Part shown: piece after piece, positions 1 to 12,300 of the stretch
Layout of the letters: the number at the start of each line of letters is the position of its first letter
How positions within the stretch are numbered: position 1 is the first letter of the stretch
Source: Pelecanus crispus
Lineage: Eukaryota > Chordata > Aves > Pelecaniformes > Pelecanidae
Length of the DNA stretch: 64,000 nucleotides
Direction of reading: 5' to 3'
NCBI RefSeq assembly: GCF_030463565.1
Contig: NC_134662.1
Span: forward strand, 4,131,001-4,195,000
Position numbers and translations under genes: made by a program
The notes under the pieces: generated by a model
What the model was told of the DNA's origin: nothing
The model's input: the letters and a program-made list of their open reading frames with translations, nothing else
The model's database searches: none

Positions 1-333
1 ACAAAGTTTGCAATTCTGTGTAAACTCTTTAGTCCTTTCCTGAGGAGCCTGGCACCTGCCAGCTTTTAGAGAGGCTTTGTTTTAATCACAGCCTTGTCTT
101 CCTCCTCCCACTTCAAAGGCAGCAGACAGCCATCAGCTCAACCCTCCAGCGTTCCCAATCAATACTTCATGCCCCTGGACAGCTGCCTAGAAAGTCTGGT
201 AAATAGCTCCTGTAAACATGCACCAGGACTCCCAGGATTTGACAGGCTGGAGTGCTCTGCTCAGACCCCTTCTGGTGACACCCTCCAAACAGCCTCTCCC
301 CACCGCTTGCCGAGAAGCTGCTGGGGCCCTCAC
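1..333 (-). other. SBNO2: SBNO2 intron 2 (partial)
   Basis: Intronic DNA downstream of the first SBNO2 coding exon on the minus strand. It begins with the donor GTGAGG read on the minus strand at 333-328 and runs off the left edge of the window. The reading frame stays open through this stretch in some frames, but none of it resembles the next part of SBNO2, so I read it as intron. No repeat or RNA gene is seen. Confidence 0.7.
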
Positions 334-459
334 CTCCATGGCTGGCACGGCGAGCTGGGAGCGGAGCCCGGGGATGCTGTAGAGTGTATTGCCTGACTGC
401 TGGTGCTCGTGCTGCGGATAGCTCTTCCCCCCGTCCATGGCAGGGTGTGCTGAGGGCAT
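334..459 (-). CDS. SBNO2: SBNO2 first coding exon (N-terminal 42 codons)
   Basis: This encodes the amino terminus of SBNO2 (strawberry notch homolog 2), a nuclear co-regulator with a helicase-like core that acts in inflammatory gene repression downstream of IL-10/STAT3 and in osteoclast fusion. The 42 codons show the pattern PAMD...YPQHE...G..LYS, which I recognise from the human N-terminus (PAMDRDYPQHE...GSLLYS). The start at 459-457 is the first in-frame AUG: reading upstream in the same frame meets a TGA within the exon. A second Met (AMD) lies seven codons in and could also start translation, as the human arrangement is the same. The exon ends in phase 0 after ATG GAG at a good donor, GTGAGG. 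The helicase core and the rest of the protein lie left of the window. The alignment is from memory, so the family call is strong but not certain. Confidence 0.8.
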
Positions 460-479
460 CAGCCTGCGTCCTGCCGCAT
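459..479 (-). promoter_or_regulatory. Upstream ORF overlapping the SBNO2 start codon
   Basis: A 6-codon upstream ORF (MRQDAG) begins at 479 on the minus strand. Its TGA shares bases with the main AUG in the arrangement TGATG (461-457). Such overlap is compatible with termination-reinitiation control of translation. The overlap is seen directly; the regulatory role is inference. Confidence 0.45.
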
Positions 480-557
480 GAAGTCCTCAGGGCAGGTGGA
501 ACAGGCTCTGGAGTGGCGGAAGGTTCTTTATCTGTGCTCTTCACCCTGCACCATGTC
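460..557 (-). other. SBNO2: SBNO2 5' UTR part of exon 2
   Basis: On the minus strand a strong 3' splice site lies just before this segment. A pyrimidine-rich run is followed by TTTCTTTTCCTCCGTAG, whose final AG is at 559-558, so the exon begins at 557. The 98 nt between the acceptor and the start codon contain two short upstream ORFs. The acceptor is inferred from sequence quality only. Confidence 0.65.
528..554 (-). promoter_or_regulatory. Second SBNO2 upstream ORF
   Basis: An 8-codon ORF starts three bases into the exon (ATG at 554-552, minus strand) and stops at TAA (530-528). It lies entirely in the predicted 5' UTR. With the overlapping uORF it makes two upstream AUGs before the main start in this exon. 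Confidence 0.4.
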
Positions 558-1407
558 CTACGGAGGAAAAGAAATGCACATTTAAATTTTATGAAAGGGG
601 AGAAGAAACAAAAAAACACTTCTAAGACCAAGTGCAGCTAAGAGATCCGTAAACAGACGTCAGCCTGTGAAATGCCTGCTGCCTCTTTATAAAACAGAGG
701 TTTTTACTGGGAAACAGAGTTCTCAAATATCACCACACCTGGAATTCACACAGACCTGCAAACTTACATTAAACACACCTCTCCCGCCTCACTGCAAACA
801 CTGCGGAAGTCTGGCAGATCATCACAATCATCTGCGATTTTTGCAGTAGGCACACAGCTGGTTTTAAGCTCGAGGAATTTTCTTGCCTAATATACAAAAA
901 TATTCTGCACTTCTGTGCAAACTCATGGCGACCAGTTCCCCAAAATCCCTTGTTTTCATGAAAATATGCTACGTAGGTGGAACATCGTTCCACGGACTAC
1001 CGATGGCCATGCTGAGCAACGAGTGAATCACCTCGCAGGGTCAGAGTGCGCTCACATCTCCCATCTCGCTGTACTTTGATGTCTCCCTAATTTCACAGCA
1101 GATGTTCAGTGTGCACTCATACTTTTTGCCACTGCTATGCACAAAGGTCAAACCCCATAGTATACTTTCAGCACTAATCTAACAAATATAAGAACTTAAT
1201 CAGCTGTCTTGCATTTTCCCTGTTGCTAGCAAGATGAGATTTCAGAATCATACTTGCTAAAGCAAGAGTATTTTTCTGGCAGGGATTAACCTCATGATAA
1301 GACATTGCCTTCAGTGCAACTTCTCGGTCAAAACCTCCAAAGTAACTTCTCTTTTTTTTTTTTCCACTAAATTCTCCATAACCCCACAGAACATCAATTT
1401 CCAACTG

Positions 1408-1412
<5 letters not shown>

Positions 1413-1438
<26 letters not shown>
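1413..1438. repeat. Poly(A) tract, 26 bp
   Basis: Uninterrupted run of A followed by GAGAGAGA, within the SBNO2 intron. No retroposed gene body is recognisable upstream. Confidence 0.9.
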
Positions 1439-1442
<4 letters not shown>

Positions 1443-2385
1443 GAGATGGTAAAAGCAACCTATACAACCAGAGGAGCAAGAGAAAAGCATCCGTGATGTC
1501 TTTACTTCCATTGCATCTTTCTCTGCCCCTCTTCTGCCTCCCATGACCCTGTCCGCCACCAGAAGCCTGCAGCATGACAGCCGAGTAAATGAAACTGCCC
1601 AATATATTCTCATCGAGCAAGCTAGCCAAGCAGAAAAACTAAGTAGCACAAACTGAAGCTGCAATTTAAAATATACCAGCTTTGATCATCTAGAAGATAC
1701 AGCTTGCTGTATCTTGGAATATTTTTGAAAAGCCACTTCTGAGTCAGAGACCCTTTAAAAATAAAGTGACCTTTCAGCGGACAAAATTATTTCTGCATTT
1801 GTAATGGAAAGCAAAATTAAAGTGACTCTGTCTTTCTTTCTCTGGTGGCAGCAGCCATGCCAGGAGAGCTCCGAGCCGAGCTTGCATGTGCGGGCTGCAG
1901 AGCCCGCAGGGGACCAGCGACCGCCCCGCCGAGCCCAGGGCGGAGAGGCTGACACCCGTCCCTTGGCGAAAAGTTACCAGGAAAAGCCCTCGCATTCGGG
2001 GGACTTTCTGGGTGAAGAGCACAGACCCGCGATCCCGCTGCCTCTGCTCCTCTAACAAATTGCGGGCGCACAAATGCCTTTACAAGACACGGGCTTCCAG
2101 ACTGAATTAAATCATTTGCCAGAGGCTAAGCACTTTGTGGTTTAAAAAAGTATTCCCCCTTTTATTTTAGCTGAAGAGGTAGTCACACTGGGATGCACAC
2201 GGTTTACGTAAGCTCACAAGCCCGTGCTGGATGCAAGCTGCGGCTGTCGGGGTGGGGCTGCAGAGCAGAAGGCAACTTCCCCAGGAGCAGGCTGGCCAGT
2301 CCTCCCAGCAGCCGCGGGTTTAACCAGCCTGCGGAGTGTGCTAATCCAATCGTTGCCTCTTCCCGCAGCCTGATAAATTGTATTT

Positions 2386-2406
2386 AAAAAAAAAAAAAAA
2401 AAAAAA
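2386..2406. repeat. Poly(A) tract, 21 bp
   Basis: Uninterrupted A run in the SBNO2 intron with no recognisable source element. Confidence 0.9.
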
Positions 2407-3763
2407 GACTAAGTGACAAAGATGCAAGCGTTTTCCCTAGGAAAGCGCAATGAAACATCACCTCCAGAGAGTAAAGTTTATACACCAGCAGAAGTTAACA
2501 CCAGGCTACCTGAAAAGATCATTAAGCTACAAAAAAAAGCTCAGACCGTTTTCATTAATCACTAACAGAATAAATGCTCCTTACAAAGGCCTGGGATCAC
2601 CTAGATCCTTTTCACTGGCTTTATTTCACCAGAGATTTACCGCAGTCTCATTCTTTTACAAGCAGAAGTGTTTCTTTTTATTACACCATAAAATCCACAC
2701 TCAGGCTTTATAGTCCATAAGCCCAGGAGCAAAAAATAGCTAAAAAACACTTAGCTAGCACCCCAGCACCCTAATTAATATTGTTATACTGGCCTCAGGC
2801 CTCTTGATTTATTAGCTAAACATTAGCACCAGGGTTCTCAAAACGCAGCCTCTCGACCACTTGTAGTCCTGGAGCCTCGTTAGAAGCTGCTTGCTCACGG
2901 CCTTCCTTGACTGAAGTCAGCCTACCGGCACGGCTGCACCCACAGCATTACTGGTGGGTGCTCCGGCCCCACGCACGCACAAATTAAGCGTTGATGCTGA
3001 TGTCCTATTATTTAAGCAAAACCCGCTTTGCGTTACATCTCCTGAAGACAAAGGACTGCAGATGAATTTCCTCCGGCAGCCCAACATTCGCGTCCCACCT
3101 ATCAAGCGGCTCTGCGCACAAAGACTGTGAAAACATTAAAATATTCACGGACTTCTTCCTCCCAAGCCACATGATTTATAGCAACAGAACTCACGAACGG
3201 GGATGCATAAACGCAGACTTTGACCCCAAACCCATTGTGAAGAGATGCAGGAAGCGTCACCAGCGAGAAATGACGCAGCCTGTGCTTCAGCACGATGGCT
3301 ACACAATCATCCCGGGGGATGCGTTCCTCTCCGGGCTTCAGGGTTGCTTTTTTCTTTTCCTTTAAATTGTTCTCTGATGCCACTGGTGGTCCACAAGAGA
3401 TCCTACGCAATTTTGAGTTACATCTAAGGAAGAAAGTAGTAAGGGACAAGACAGAGGGTTATCGTGACTCCGCTTATCTCCAGTGCACAAAACAGAATTG
3501 AAGGGTTTGCTTTAAAAATAGCCCTGTCCCATTCCTTCTCCCAATCATAAAATTCCTGGCTTTTCTTCTTCTCTTGGTGGATTTGACAAGAGGACCTAGA
3601 TTACAAATTAAGCCTGGGCTACAACATCCCAATCCCCCAACGAAGCAGTGGGGAGCAGAGCAGCAAACCTACAGTTTTCTACTTCCATCAACCTGCTCCA
3701 AGATCCTCCAGCCTTCCAACTCAAGAGAGACACTGGCAGTAAAAGGCTGTAAGGAAGACAGCC

Positions 3764-3782
3764 TTTTTTTTTTTTTTTTTTT
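3764..3782. repeat. Poly(T) tract, 19 bp
   Basis: Uninterrupted T run in the SBNO2 intron. Confidence 0.9.
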
Positions 3783-6220
3783 AAATATTACCTTTAAATA
3801 TTGCTCAGCTGTTCGTGAACAGAGGTGGTGAGGTTTGCTGACCTAAGGGTCAATGTCACAGACTGCTTTAGAGATAGTGATACCCTCTGGTGCCTTTAAA
3901 ATACCGCGTCTGTTCTTTTCAGAGATTTCAGGGGTTTTTTGCTGCTTTTTTTTTTTTTTCTCCTATTTGTAACAGCTTTCGATAGGAAATCGGAAGCAGT
4001 TATTCCCGTAACAGCCGTAGCAAATATACAGCTTTACTTACACACCCAAAGTAACTTATGAAGGGTAAAATCAATATCAGAGTTCCTCCCTGCCTGCTCT
4101 ACATTATCTCATGTCTTGGCAACACCAGATTTCACCGTCCGGATTCTCTGCAGAGCAGAGCGCCTTTCCCTAAACCAGCATTAGTTCCGTAGGAAAACTC
4201 TTGCACAATAGATCATACCCCATCAGCAAAACAAAGGAAAACTGCTTAAGGACCTGTGAACTTCTGCACTTGAGCAATGGTCAGATGGTAAAAGACAATG
4301 CATTGAATTGCATGACATAATTCCTCTGAAGAGAGAGAAGTGAACCGCAGGCCAGCCTTACAGACGGGCAACCCAAAAACGAGACAACTTTTGTTCGGAG
4401 ATACCAAGAAAACCAGTAACAGCTAGGAATGATATCCAGATGTCGTGGACTCCCAGTCTTGTCCTATAGGCCACACCGAGAGGATGAATCCCCTCAACAT
4501 TTTCTAGTTAACCCAAAACAGTGCACTGCTGAAGAACCATGCACAAATGTCACACACCAGCTAATAACCATCACAAGGCTGCTACGGACTGTCCGCCCGC
4601 GTGAGCTCCTTGCTAGTTCTGATAAATGCAATCATGCCCTGTCAGCATTTACTTATACAGAACAAACCACTAAAAAAGTCTGAATACAAACATGGAAATA
4701 AGAAAGCTGAAATGCTCTATCGCCTTGGTTTATGGGGGGGGGGACTCTAGCTAGTGTATATTCCAATACATCCAAGCATCAATTCCAAAATACATCCAAG
4801 CATTGGTAACAGTGGGAAGCAAGAGGCATCGACAATTCACTCTACACCCCGCACCCTTTCCACCCGCCGCCTCGATGCCAGAGGATGCTGAAGGCACTTC
4901 TTGTCCGACCAGAACAGCACCAGCAACCCGGCAGCAGAGCACGCGCTGGACGTCACCAAACCGCAACCTCCTCCACTCTGATAAGAGAGGGCTGCTGTCT
5001 GGCTTATGCACTCAAATTCCAAGAAGAAGGTAAAGAAAAAACTGACTAAAGCCAGTTTCAGAGATCTATGTGAGCCCGAGGACAGCGGACAATACCTGTC
5101 AGGAGAACAGAAGTGGAAACAGCCTTTGGTATGTGCTTGTCTTACCATCCTCCAGAGAGCCTTGTCATGGAAAAACATGAAAATCAGCAAGTTCCTTGCA
5201 AGCCAAAGCGCTCTCATTTCCACATCTCATCCTGTCGTCGTAACAATAAAAACTGATAAACAGAGAGGCCCACAGTTTGCGAGTGAACTGTTACAGCAAA
5301 CTTTTTCTTCAACATTTTTCTACCACTTCTCTTGCCAAATATACTCCAACAAAGTAACAGTTCCCACCGCAAAGGCAAATCAGAGCTCTCTACTTTAGGA
5401 TCGTTTCTGTTACAGAAGCATGCAAGTGGCCCGCCAGGATTTTTTTAAATAAAAAAAAAAAAAAGAAAATATCTACCAAACCTAGGGCACTATCAGCAAC
5501 TAATTTGACATGGGAGTATTAGAAACTCCAGGGCCAGCAGTGAACAAAAAATTAATTGCTGATACCAACTTTTGATCTTAACAGTCAAAAAAGGTTCTAG
5601 TGACACAGATTAATACTTTTTTCGAAAGTTTCAGAGCAACCTCTAGTACCATCTAAGATTCAAACCACAGAGTTGAAACTCTCTTTCACAAGTCACAGAT
5701 GAAAAAAGCTTTAAAAAAAAAAAAAAACAACACCTCTCCCGTGTCCTGTTAGCCTTTGACAAGCAGACTTGAGATGTTTGCTGATTATTCACTTTTAAAA
5801 TTTCTACTTAAGGAAAAAAAGAAAACCAAAACCCAAACCAAAACCCCTAAACAAGCAGAGTGCTGCTACCAAATTCAAGAATCGAGAATTGACTCAAGTT
5901 TTTCATAGTGCTAGAAAATAAGGAATGCAAAATCAAGAAAAACAGTGACCTTGAACTCAACGACAGAAGTCATATTAGGACATCATACCAAGATGAACCC
6001 CTGGTGCACGGCATACGTCACATCCCCGTGAGCGCAGGAAACAGTCGTTCGTACAAGGAGGTACCAAACACTAACGAGGAATTTCAAAAAGCTTCCCAAG
6101 TGGATTATGCTTCAAAAGGTAACTGCAAAGTAATTAGACTGATTTTACAAATGGGTTATTTGTCACATAGAATTAACCAAAGCACTCCAGCACCATGATA
6201 ACTATTCAGGGAGCAGTATG

Positions 6221-6310
6221 ACCCAAAAAACCAAACCCACAAAAAAAAAAAAAAAAAACCCAAAAAACAAAACCAAAACCCCCAAACCCCAAAACCACAC
6301 CACCAAACAG
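6221..6310. repeat. A/C-rich low-complexity block
   Basis: A run of 18 A (6241-6258) is flanked by alternating A-runs and C-runs. Read on the minus strand, which is the SBNO2 transcript strand, it becomes G-runs separated by T-runs, including GGGGTTTGGGGG, with quadruplex-forming potential. A weaker block of the same kind is at 5815-5855. Confidence 0.8.
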
Positions 6311-9300
6311 TGCAAGGATAAATCCCCTAAAAATCACTGGAATGGATTTTTTTTTTCGTTTCCCTGCCACAAAACCTATATAATTGCAAAAAAAAAATCT
6401 CAAAGCACAATCTGTAAAGCTGCTTACTTACAACCAAACTTACTTACAACCAAGCAGAGAAGTTTTCTCGAATCGCCAAAGATGCTCCCATAAGCAGCAG
6501 TTGTGTTAAAGAAGGTAAAGGCTGGGAGAGGAGAACACCAGCTCTGCAGACCAGCACCTGGTACAAGGGGTAGCTGGGACAGAACGTAAAGGGAACCCCA
6601 ACAACACGAAGATAAGGTTCCTAACGTCGAGAACTTCAGCGATTTTCTTCTGCAGCCATCGCAAGGAGACAGCCAAGTGATCTCCCAGATTCAGAGTGAT
6701 GGCACCCAAGCAATGCTGGACTTGCTCCTTACAGCTGAGCAGCCCGTGTTTAATACTGAAACTGGTTCCCTGCATAGCACGATAAAGCCCCATAAACAAT
6801 TTGATTATATCACAAGTTCTTCCGATTAAGCTATAGGAACAGTTAGCTTAAAGGTTTGCTCTTCAGCCCAGGCGGTAAGGGGCAGCTTCAGTCTGGAATT
6901 CATCACGCCTAGAGGTTACGGAGCACAAATTTCAACTTTGAACGGCTTGAGCTTTTTTGGAGTTTATCGCACCAGCACTGCAGCAGACAATTTCCAATTT
7001 GAAAAATGTAATGAACTGCTCTGCAATAGTCAGGATGGGCAGAACTATGGGTAGGGGCTCAGTTCACGGGTATCTGCAATCAAGAGAGGTGAAAACAACC
7101 CATTGTACACTCAGTAAATGCAAGCACTTCCTCCTGTCGCGTTCAGTCTTTGCTAGTGTATTTTAAATTGGCTCCATTAAAGGAAGATAGCTAGGAAACC
7201 ACAGGTATGCACAGAACAGTCAGAGCTAAACCTGCCGATCGTGAATTACCACAAGCTGGATAATGACAAAGAGACCTCAGAAATTTGATCTAGTTCCTTC
7301 TGCTTAACTCCCCTCCCACCTGCCCACCCACCCCCACGGAGCAGGAGGGGAGCCCCGAGCCCCCACGCCGCCCCGTCCACTCCTTCCCCCAACGCGCTGC
7401 CGTGGGTGAGCCATCGGCACAGGCGCCCGCGGGAGCGGCAGCTGGAGGGAATTCTTCAGAATACAATTAGTAAATAACTGCCCAGAGAAACGGGAACTTA
7501 ATACTACGGAACCCGTTTTTGCGTCTCAAGTGCCAAGCTAGCGTCAAGTTCCTCTTTAATGTTTCTTCTTGCCATATTTTTGGACAGTTTAGACCACACA
7601 ACGTTTTGCCTGGAGGGATAAGAAGGGAAGGATTCGAATCAGAGACCCAGTCACTGACTCACTCGGAGAAACAGGAAAACCAAGGGAGAGAAACTAGGAT
7701 CTACCCTTCTGATACAGTCATGGTCCCCTCATAGAGCTACCATGAGGCTTCACCATATTTAGGATAGGAACTAGCAGACAAAAGATAGTATCGGAGTATA
7801 AAAGTTCAACACGAACAGAAGTATCAGATCTTTTCCCTGCAGATAAGTCAAAATATGAATGGAAATACCATTTTTCTCATGCTCTCTGCTATTTGCAACT
7901 TAGCCCTTTTTCATTAGGCAAATCCAGTTCTTTGCAGGGCAAAATTAAATACAGTACTGCTTGTTTAAGTATCTGAAACACCATTGGAAAAGGAATTTCA
8001 AGTTAATTTACAAAGAAGGCAGAAGTTAATGCAGAAACAGAAAATACTGTGGGTGACTCACGCCAGCTCTCTTATTCTTAAGCAAATGACTGGTCAATTC
8101 ATATTTGAAAGCCAAAGAGTCCAAAGTTTGTTCCTTACCAGGAACTATCTTAGAAGAGAGAGTTATGCCAATTCCGTGCACTTATCTCAATGAAAACATG
8201 CAAAGGAAGAATACGTCTCCAACCTTGCATATTAGAAAACATGAAAAAACCTGAGCCCCATGCAGACAACTTCAAAGTACTATTAGAAAGAGTTACAGAA
8301 AAGAGGGGTGAAAAATCTCACCTTAGGCAGAGGAGGAATACAACCCAGTCCAGTTACAAACGCATAGGATGACACCAATCTAAAAGATATTTATTACCTG
8401 TGATGAAAATGGAATCACTTTAGGGCATCCTAACCCAAGCACTTTAAGCCACCTTGATCTCCTAAACGCTTTTGGCAAGGAAGAATGCACTTGGGAGCAT
8501 TTGTTCTGTACAGACTTAGAGCTGTAAGTGTGTAGGCACAGCATTGCCCGGCTCCTGAGCAACACCGAGAAGGAAACGGGGCAAACCCCCCTCTTTACCT
8601 GGGCTATGCAACTCAATACGGAATTGCAGCATGAAACAAATCTGTTTGACAGGTTAACCGCTGGAATTAGACAGTCCGTAAGCAAAGGGAAGAAGAATTG
8701 AGATCATTCCAAAGCGTCTTGCCATATCTACGCAAGATACACGGTGGTGCAGGCAAAAGAGCAACCTTGGCCCCCAAAGACAGTGGTGCTTCAGGAATGA
8801 AAAGGAAGAGCTTTACCCTTCAAGCAGTGCTAGCTCCTCCTCATTTGAAGCTTGGACCATACGGCAGGGGGGAATCAAAGGCAGCTTTTTGGAAGGAAAA
8901 GTCCTCTTTACAAGAAAATATTAACTGTCCCCCACAAGTAGACTTAAAGTAAGTCGGGAAGGTTTAAATCAGCATGTAACAAACGGTTATTGTAAGTGCC
9001 AGGAAAAAAGTTGAAAACCAGAGACAGGTCAGGTTGCAAGGACTGTAGGAGCAGAGGCAAGAACAAGGGACAGAATAAGGAACTGCAGCTGACTAAGAGC
9101 AAAATCTGACTTACTGGGGAAGAGCGCGGTGGCTGTATGTATACTATACAGGTCTGCCACGGAGCTAGCCATACCATTAGCAAGGAAGTGCCGTACAGCA
9201 CGGCCGAGCACGTCCACACACGGAGACGGACTGCGCAGACGGTGACTGCCACCCCATTGCACGGGAACGAGCTCAGGCCGCAGAGCAAGTGCAGCGAGCA

Positions 9301-12300
9301 GGGAAAGGAGGCTCACCTCCCCATCATCCATCCACCCCTACCAAACACCAGCAAGGTCATTCCTCTCCCCACCATGGCAGGGATCAACACCAGTATAAAG
9401 AACCTTTGCACCAACCCAGGCCCGTGCCGGACCCAGAATCGCACTGCCCATCACTGGGACGCTCCTTGGTGCTGTCTGGATACTTCCGAGAGTCACAGTG
9501 GCCTTAATCCTTGCACAGAAATGCAAGACTAAATAATGAGAGGGGAAGAAAGCTTAATCTGGAGTCTTCTTGCTGGCATCTGCCCCAATGTGCCATTCCC
9601 TAAATTTCCAGGGATTAATACTAGGCAATTAAGTGGCACAGCAGCTTTAGCAACAACAGAAATCTATCCGTTAATCTATCCACTGACATAAGTTGTCTTA
9701 AATCTTCCACAAATACTTTTGTTTCAAGGCTGCACAATTAAAGTTAATTGCTGATGCTACCTGCAATGCTGACCTCACTTTTCATTCATTCCGCTCACGG
9801 TGACTCCAGAACATCATCTCTCCTGCTTCCCTGGACTCTGTTTCTCCACCAGCAGAGCTGTTGGGTCCCTGCTTCACCGATCCAAGTTTTGTGCTACTTC
9901 CCCACAACGAAGCGGCTGCAAAGCAGACGGCCGTCCCCTCCGCTCGCAGGCTGCTCTCGCTCTGATGGTCTGCCTCCAAATTCAAATGTTCTGCTTTGAG
10001 CAACAAAATATTGCTCCAACAGGGACCCAGACTCAAAGCAAAGCGGGTGTGTAGGGCAGAGACAGAATCCATCTGTCCCTGCTCTTCCACCTGGGAGAAC
10101 AGATAGGACTATTTCTGGAACGAGCAAAAATGCCTCTCTATACACTACACACGCTTCCGCCCAGAAACACTCAGCACATTTTTGTGTAAATCTATACAGC
10201 ATCACCCTCACACAACCACGCACTGAAATTTCCAAAGCGTAAACACGCGAGCCCCGTAAGGCAGAGCTCGGGTTGAGGCAGTTTAGCAGCTCAGACAGTG
10301 AATTCATGAAATGGTTCCCAAAAGCAGGGGCTTGAACACCCCCCGCCAGCGGGACAGAGCCCGAGCAGGGCACCGGGAGCGTCAGAGCTGCTCCCCTTGT
10401 CACGCCTGTCACCAGTACAGTTCTGGAAGAAAACAAACCAGAACGAGAGCATGAAGGGTGCTGGCTGCCAGCTAACACGGCAGCCACGGCGCTCAGCACA
10501 GCCAAGGTCCGGCAACAGCGAAGCACATCCAGACGGAGCTGTAGCACAAGCACTAATGAAGTCAACCTCAGAAGCACACCTGAAAGGTAGAAATGCATTA
10601 TTACACTACTTAATTAAAAGGGAAAGAGAAGGGCACAGAACGTGGCTGACGAAGGTCAGAAGCCAAGAAAACACAGTCCCTGATTCTCTACACTTTGCTC
10701 TACCCCCAGTTTCAATCACGAGAGACACGTTGGAAGAAATACTCTCCGCTGGAGCCGAGCAGGTCTCGATGTTCTGTTTCACATGCAGCCATTCACGGAG
10801 GAAAAAACACTCCAGGACATCAAAGCTTGCTTCCCTATTGATTGTAAGCACATAAACACCATTTCAAACCAGCCAACCTTCAGGCATGCTCAGCGCATAC
10901 TTTCTCCGTGAAAGACGCACGTATTCACCTCTTTCATAGCTCCATGTTTACAGACCTTGATCGTGTTACCAAGAAAGACTGAGGAGGTTTAAGCTTAAAA
11001 GCCGAAAAACAAAATCTTTCGGGAGAATATAAAACTCCTAATTAAGCCTAGAAGGCTTTCCTGAGAGATCCAGACTGTCACGAATAAAAATCAGAGCACA
11101 GTATTCAGCGACTACACAGTTAGCTCTTTATTACAGTGTCACTATTCAAAAAGCTTTAAACCTGTGTCAGCATTTTTATTATAGACCCTCCATTTCAGGG
11201 ATCTATAACTTAACCATTAAAAAGGCCTATTCAGTCAGGAAACACAACCCTCAAACACACCATATGCTCGCTACTTTAAACAAAAACAAACAAATAACAA
11301 AAAATTCCTGTCCATGTATGCTTTAGTGTTAAAAAAAACCTGCGATGAAAGTAGCTGTAGCTTTTCAATGAGTGTCCGGTCTGGCAGACGCAGCCTGTCC
11401 CATGCCTGGCACATGACGAAACATGACGCTTGGTCCTGCTTTTTTTGTTCCAAAGTCGGCAGGGATTAGTGGGGGGACCCACTGCGTGGAGAGCTCAGCA
11501 AGCACCAAACAAAACATCGACGCTCAACAGCAAGCAACCAGGCAGCTAAAGGGAGGGACGAATGATTTTCCAGGAGAAGCCTGTTCCTGTTCGAGAATGA
11601 GGATGTAAGACCCTGAGAAAGGTAAAGCATGGGAGGAAACTGCATTTAGCGCAAGATTAAGAATTTCTAGGGCTTTTTTAAAAGGTGTGACTTCACACAT
11701 AAGAAAAGAAAAATCCACACATGGGACTCAGCAAAATCTTTCAGAACGCTTTTAAAAGAATCAAACTTGAGATCTAATCATTAAAGAGAAAAGGAGTTGC
11801 AGAATGCACTAGCCATGCATGCCATCTCCTGTCAAGTTCTGTGGGTTTACCATTATATTCTCCTTTATAAAGGAAAAATATCTTCTCTTTCGGCTGGCCT
11901 GAAAGCCCAGCAAAAGCACGAGTATAATTCCAAGAAAAGGCAAAACACTATCGGAGGAAGCAGGCGGGGGAAACGTACCTTTCTTTTTCAACTTTCGTCA
12001 GCCATCCTAGCTACTGCATGAAACGGCCCCCGATAAAAAAATGCCACTCTTTAATTAGACAAAGACCCTCTAATGCCCATCACCGTTCCATTAACTTCAG
12101 CATCTAATACTGGGCGAGCTGGCAGACAGAATACAGCGACTTCAGGCGCTCCAGGATAACACCAGGTTTGTGCTGCGCCAGTGCTAAGCGCTGAGATTTC
12201 AGGTGGTTTTAGGCTGCTACTTTGGCAATGATTGAAAAAGTACTTTAGACAATTCAAGTACTCTTCCTTTGAAGAGCACTCCCATTAGTGTTTGAACAAG

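Noticed and set aside
167-631. 154-codon minus-strand ORF over the SBNO2 exon
   Set aside because: It is in another frame. The 42-codon frame starting at 459 matches the SBNO2 N-terminus and ends at a proper donor.
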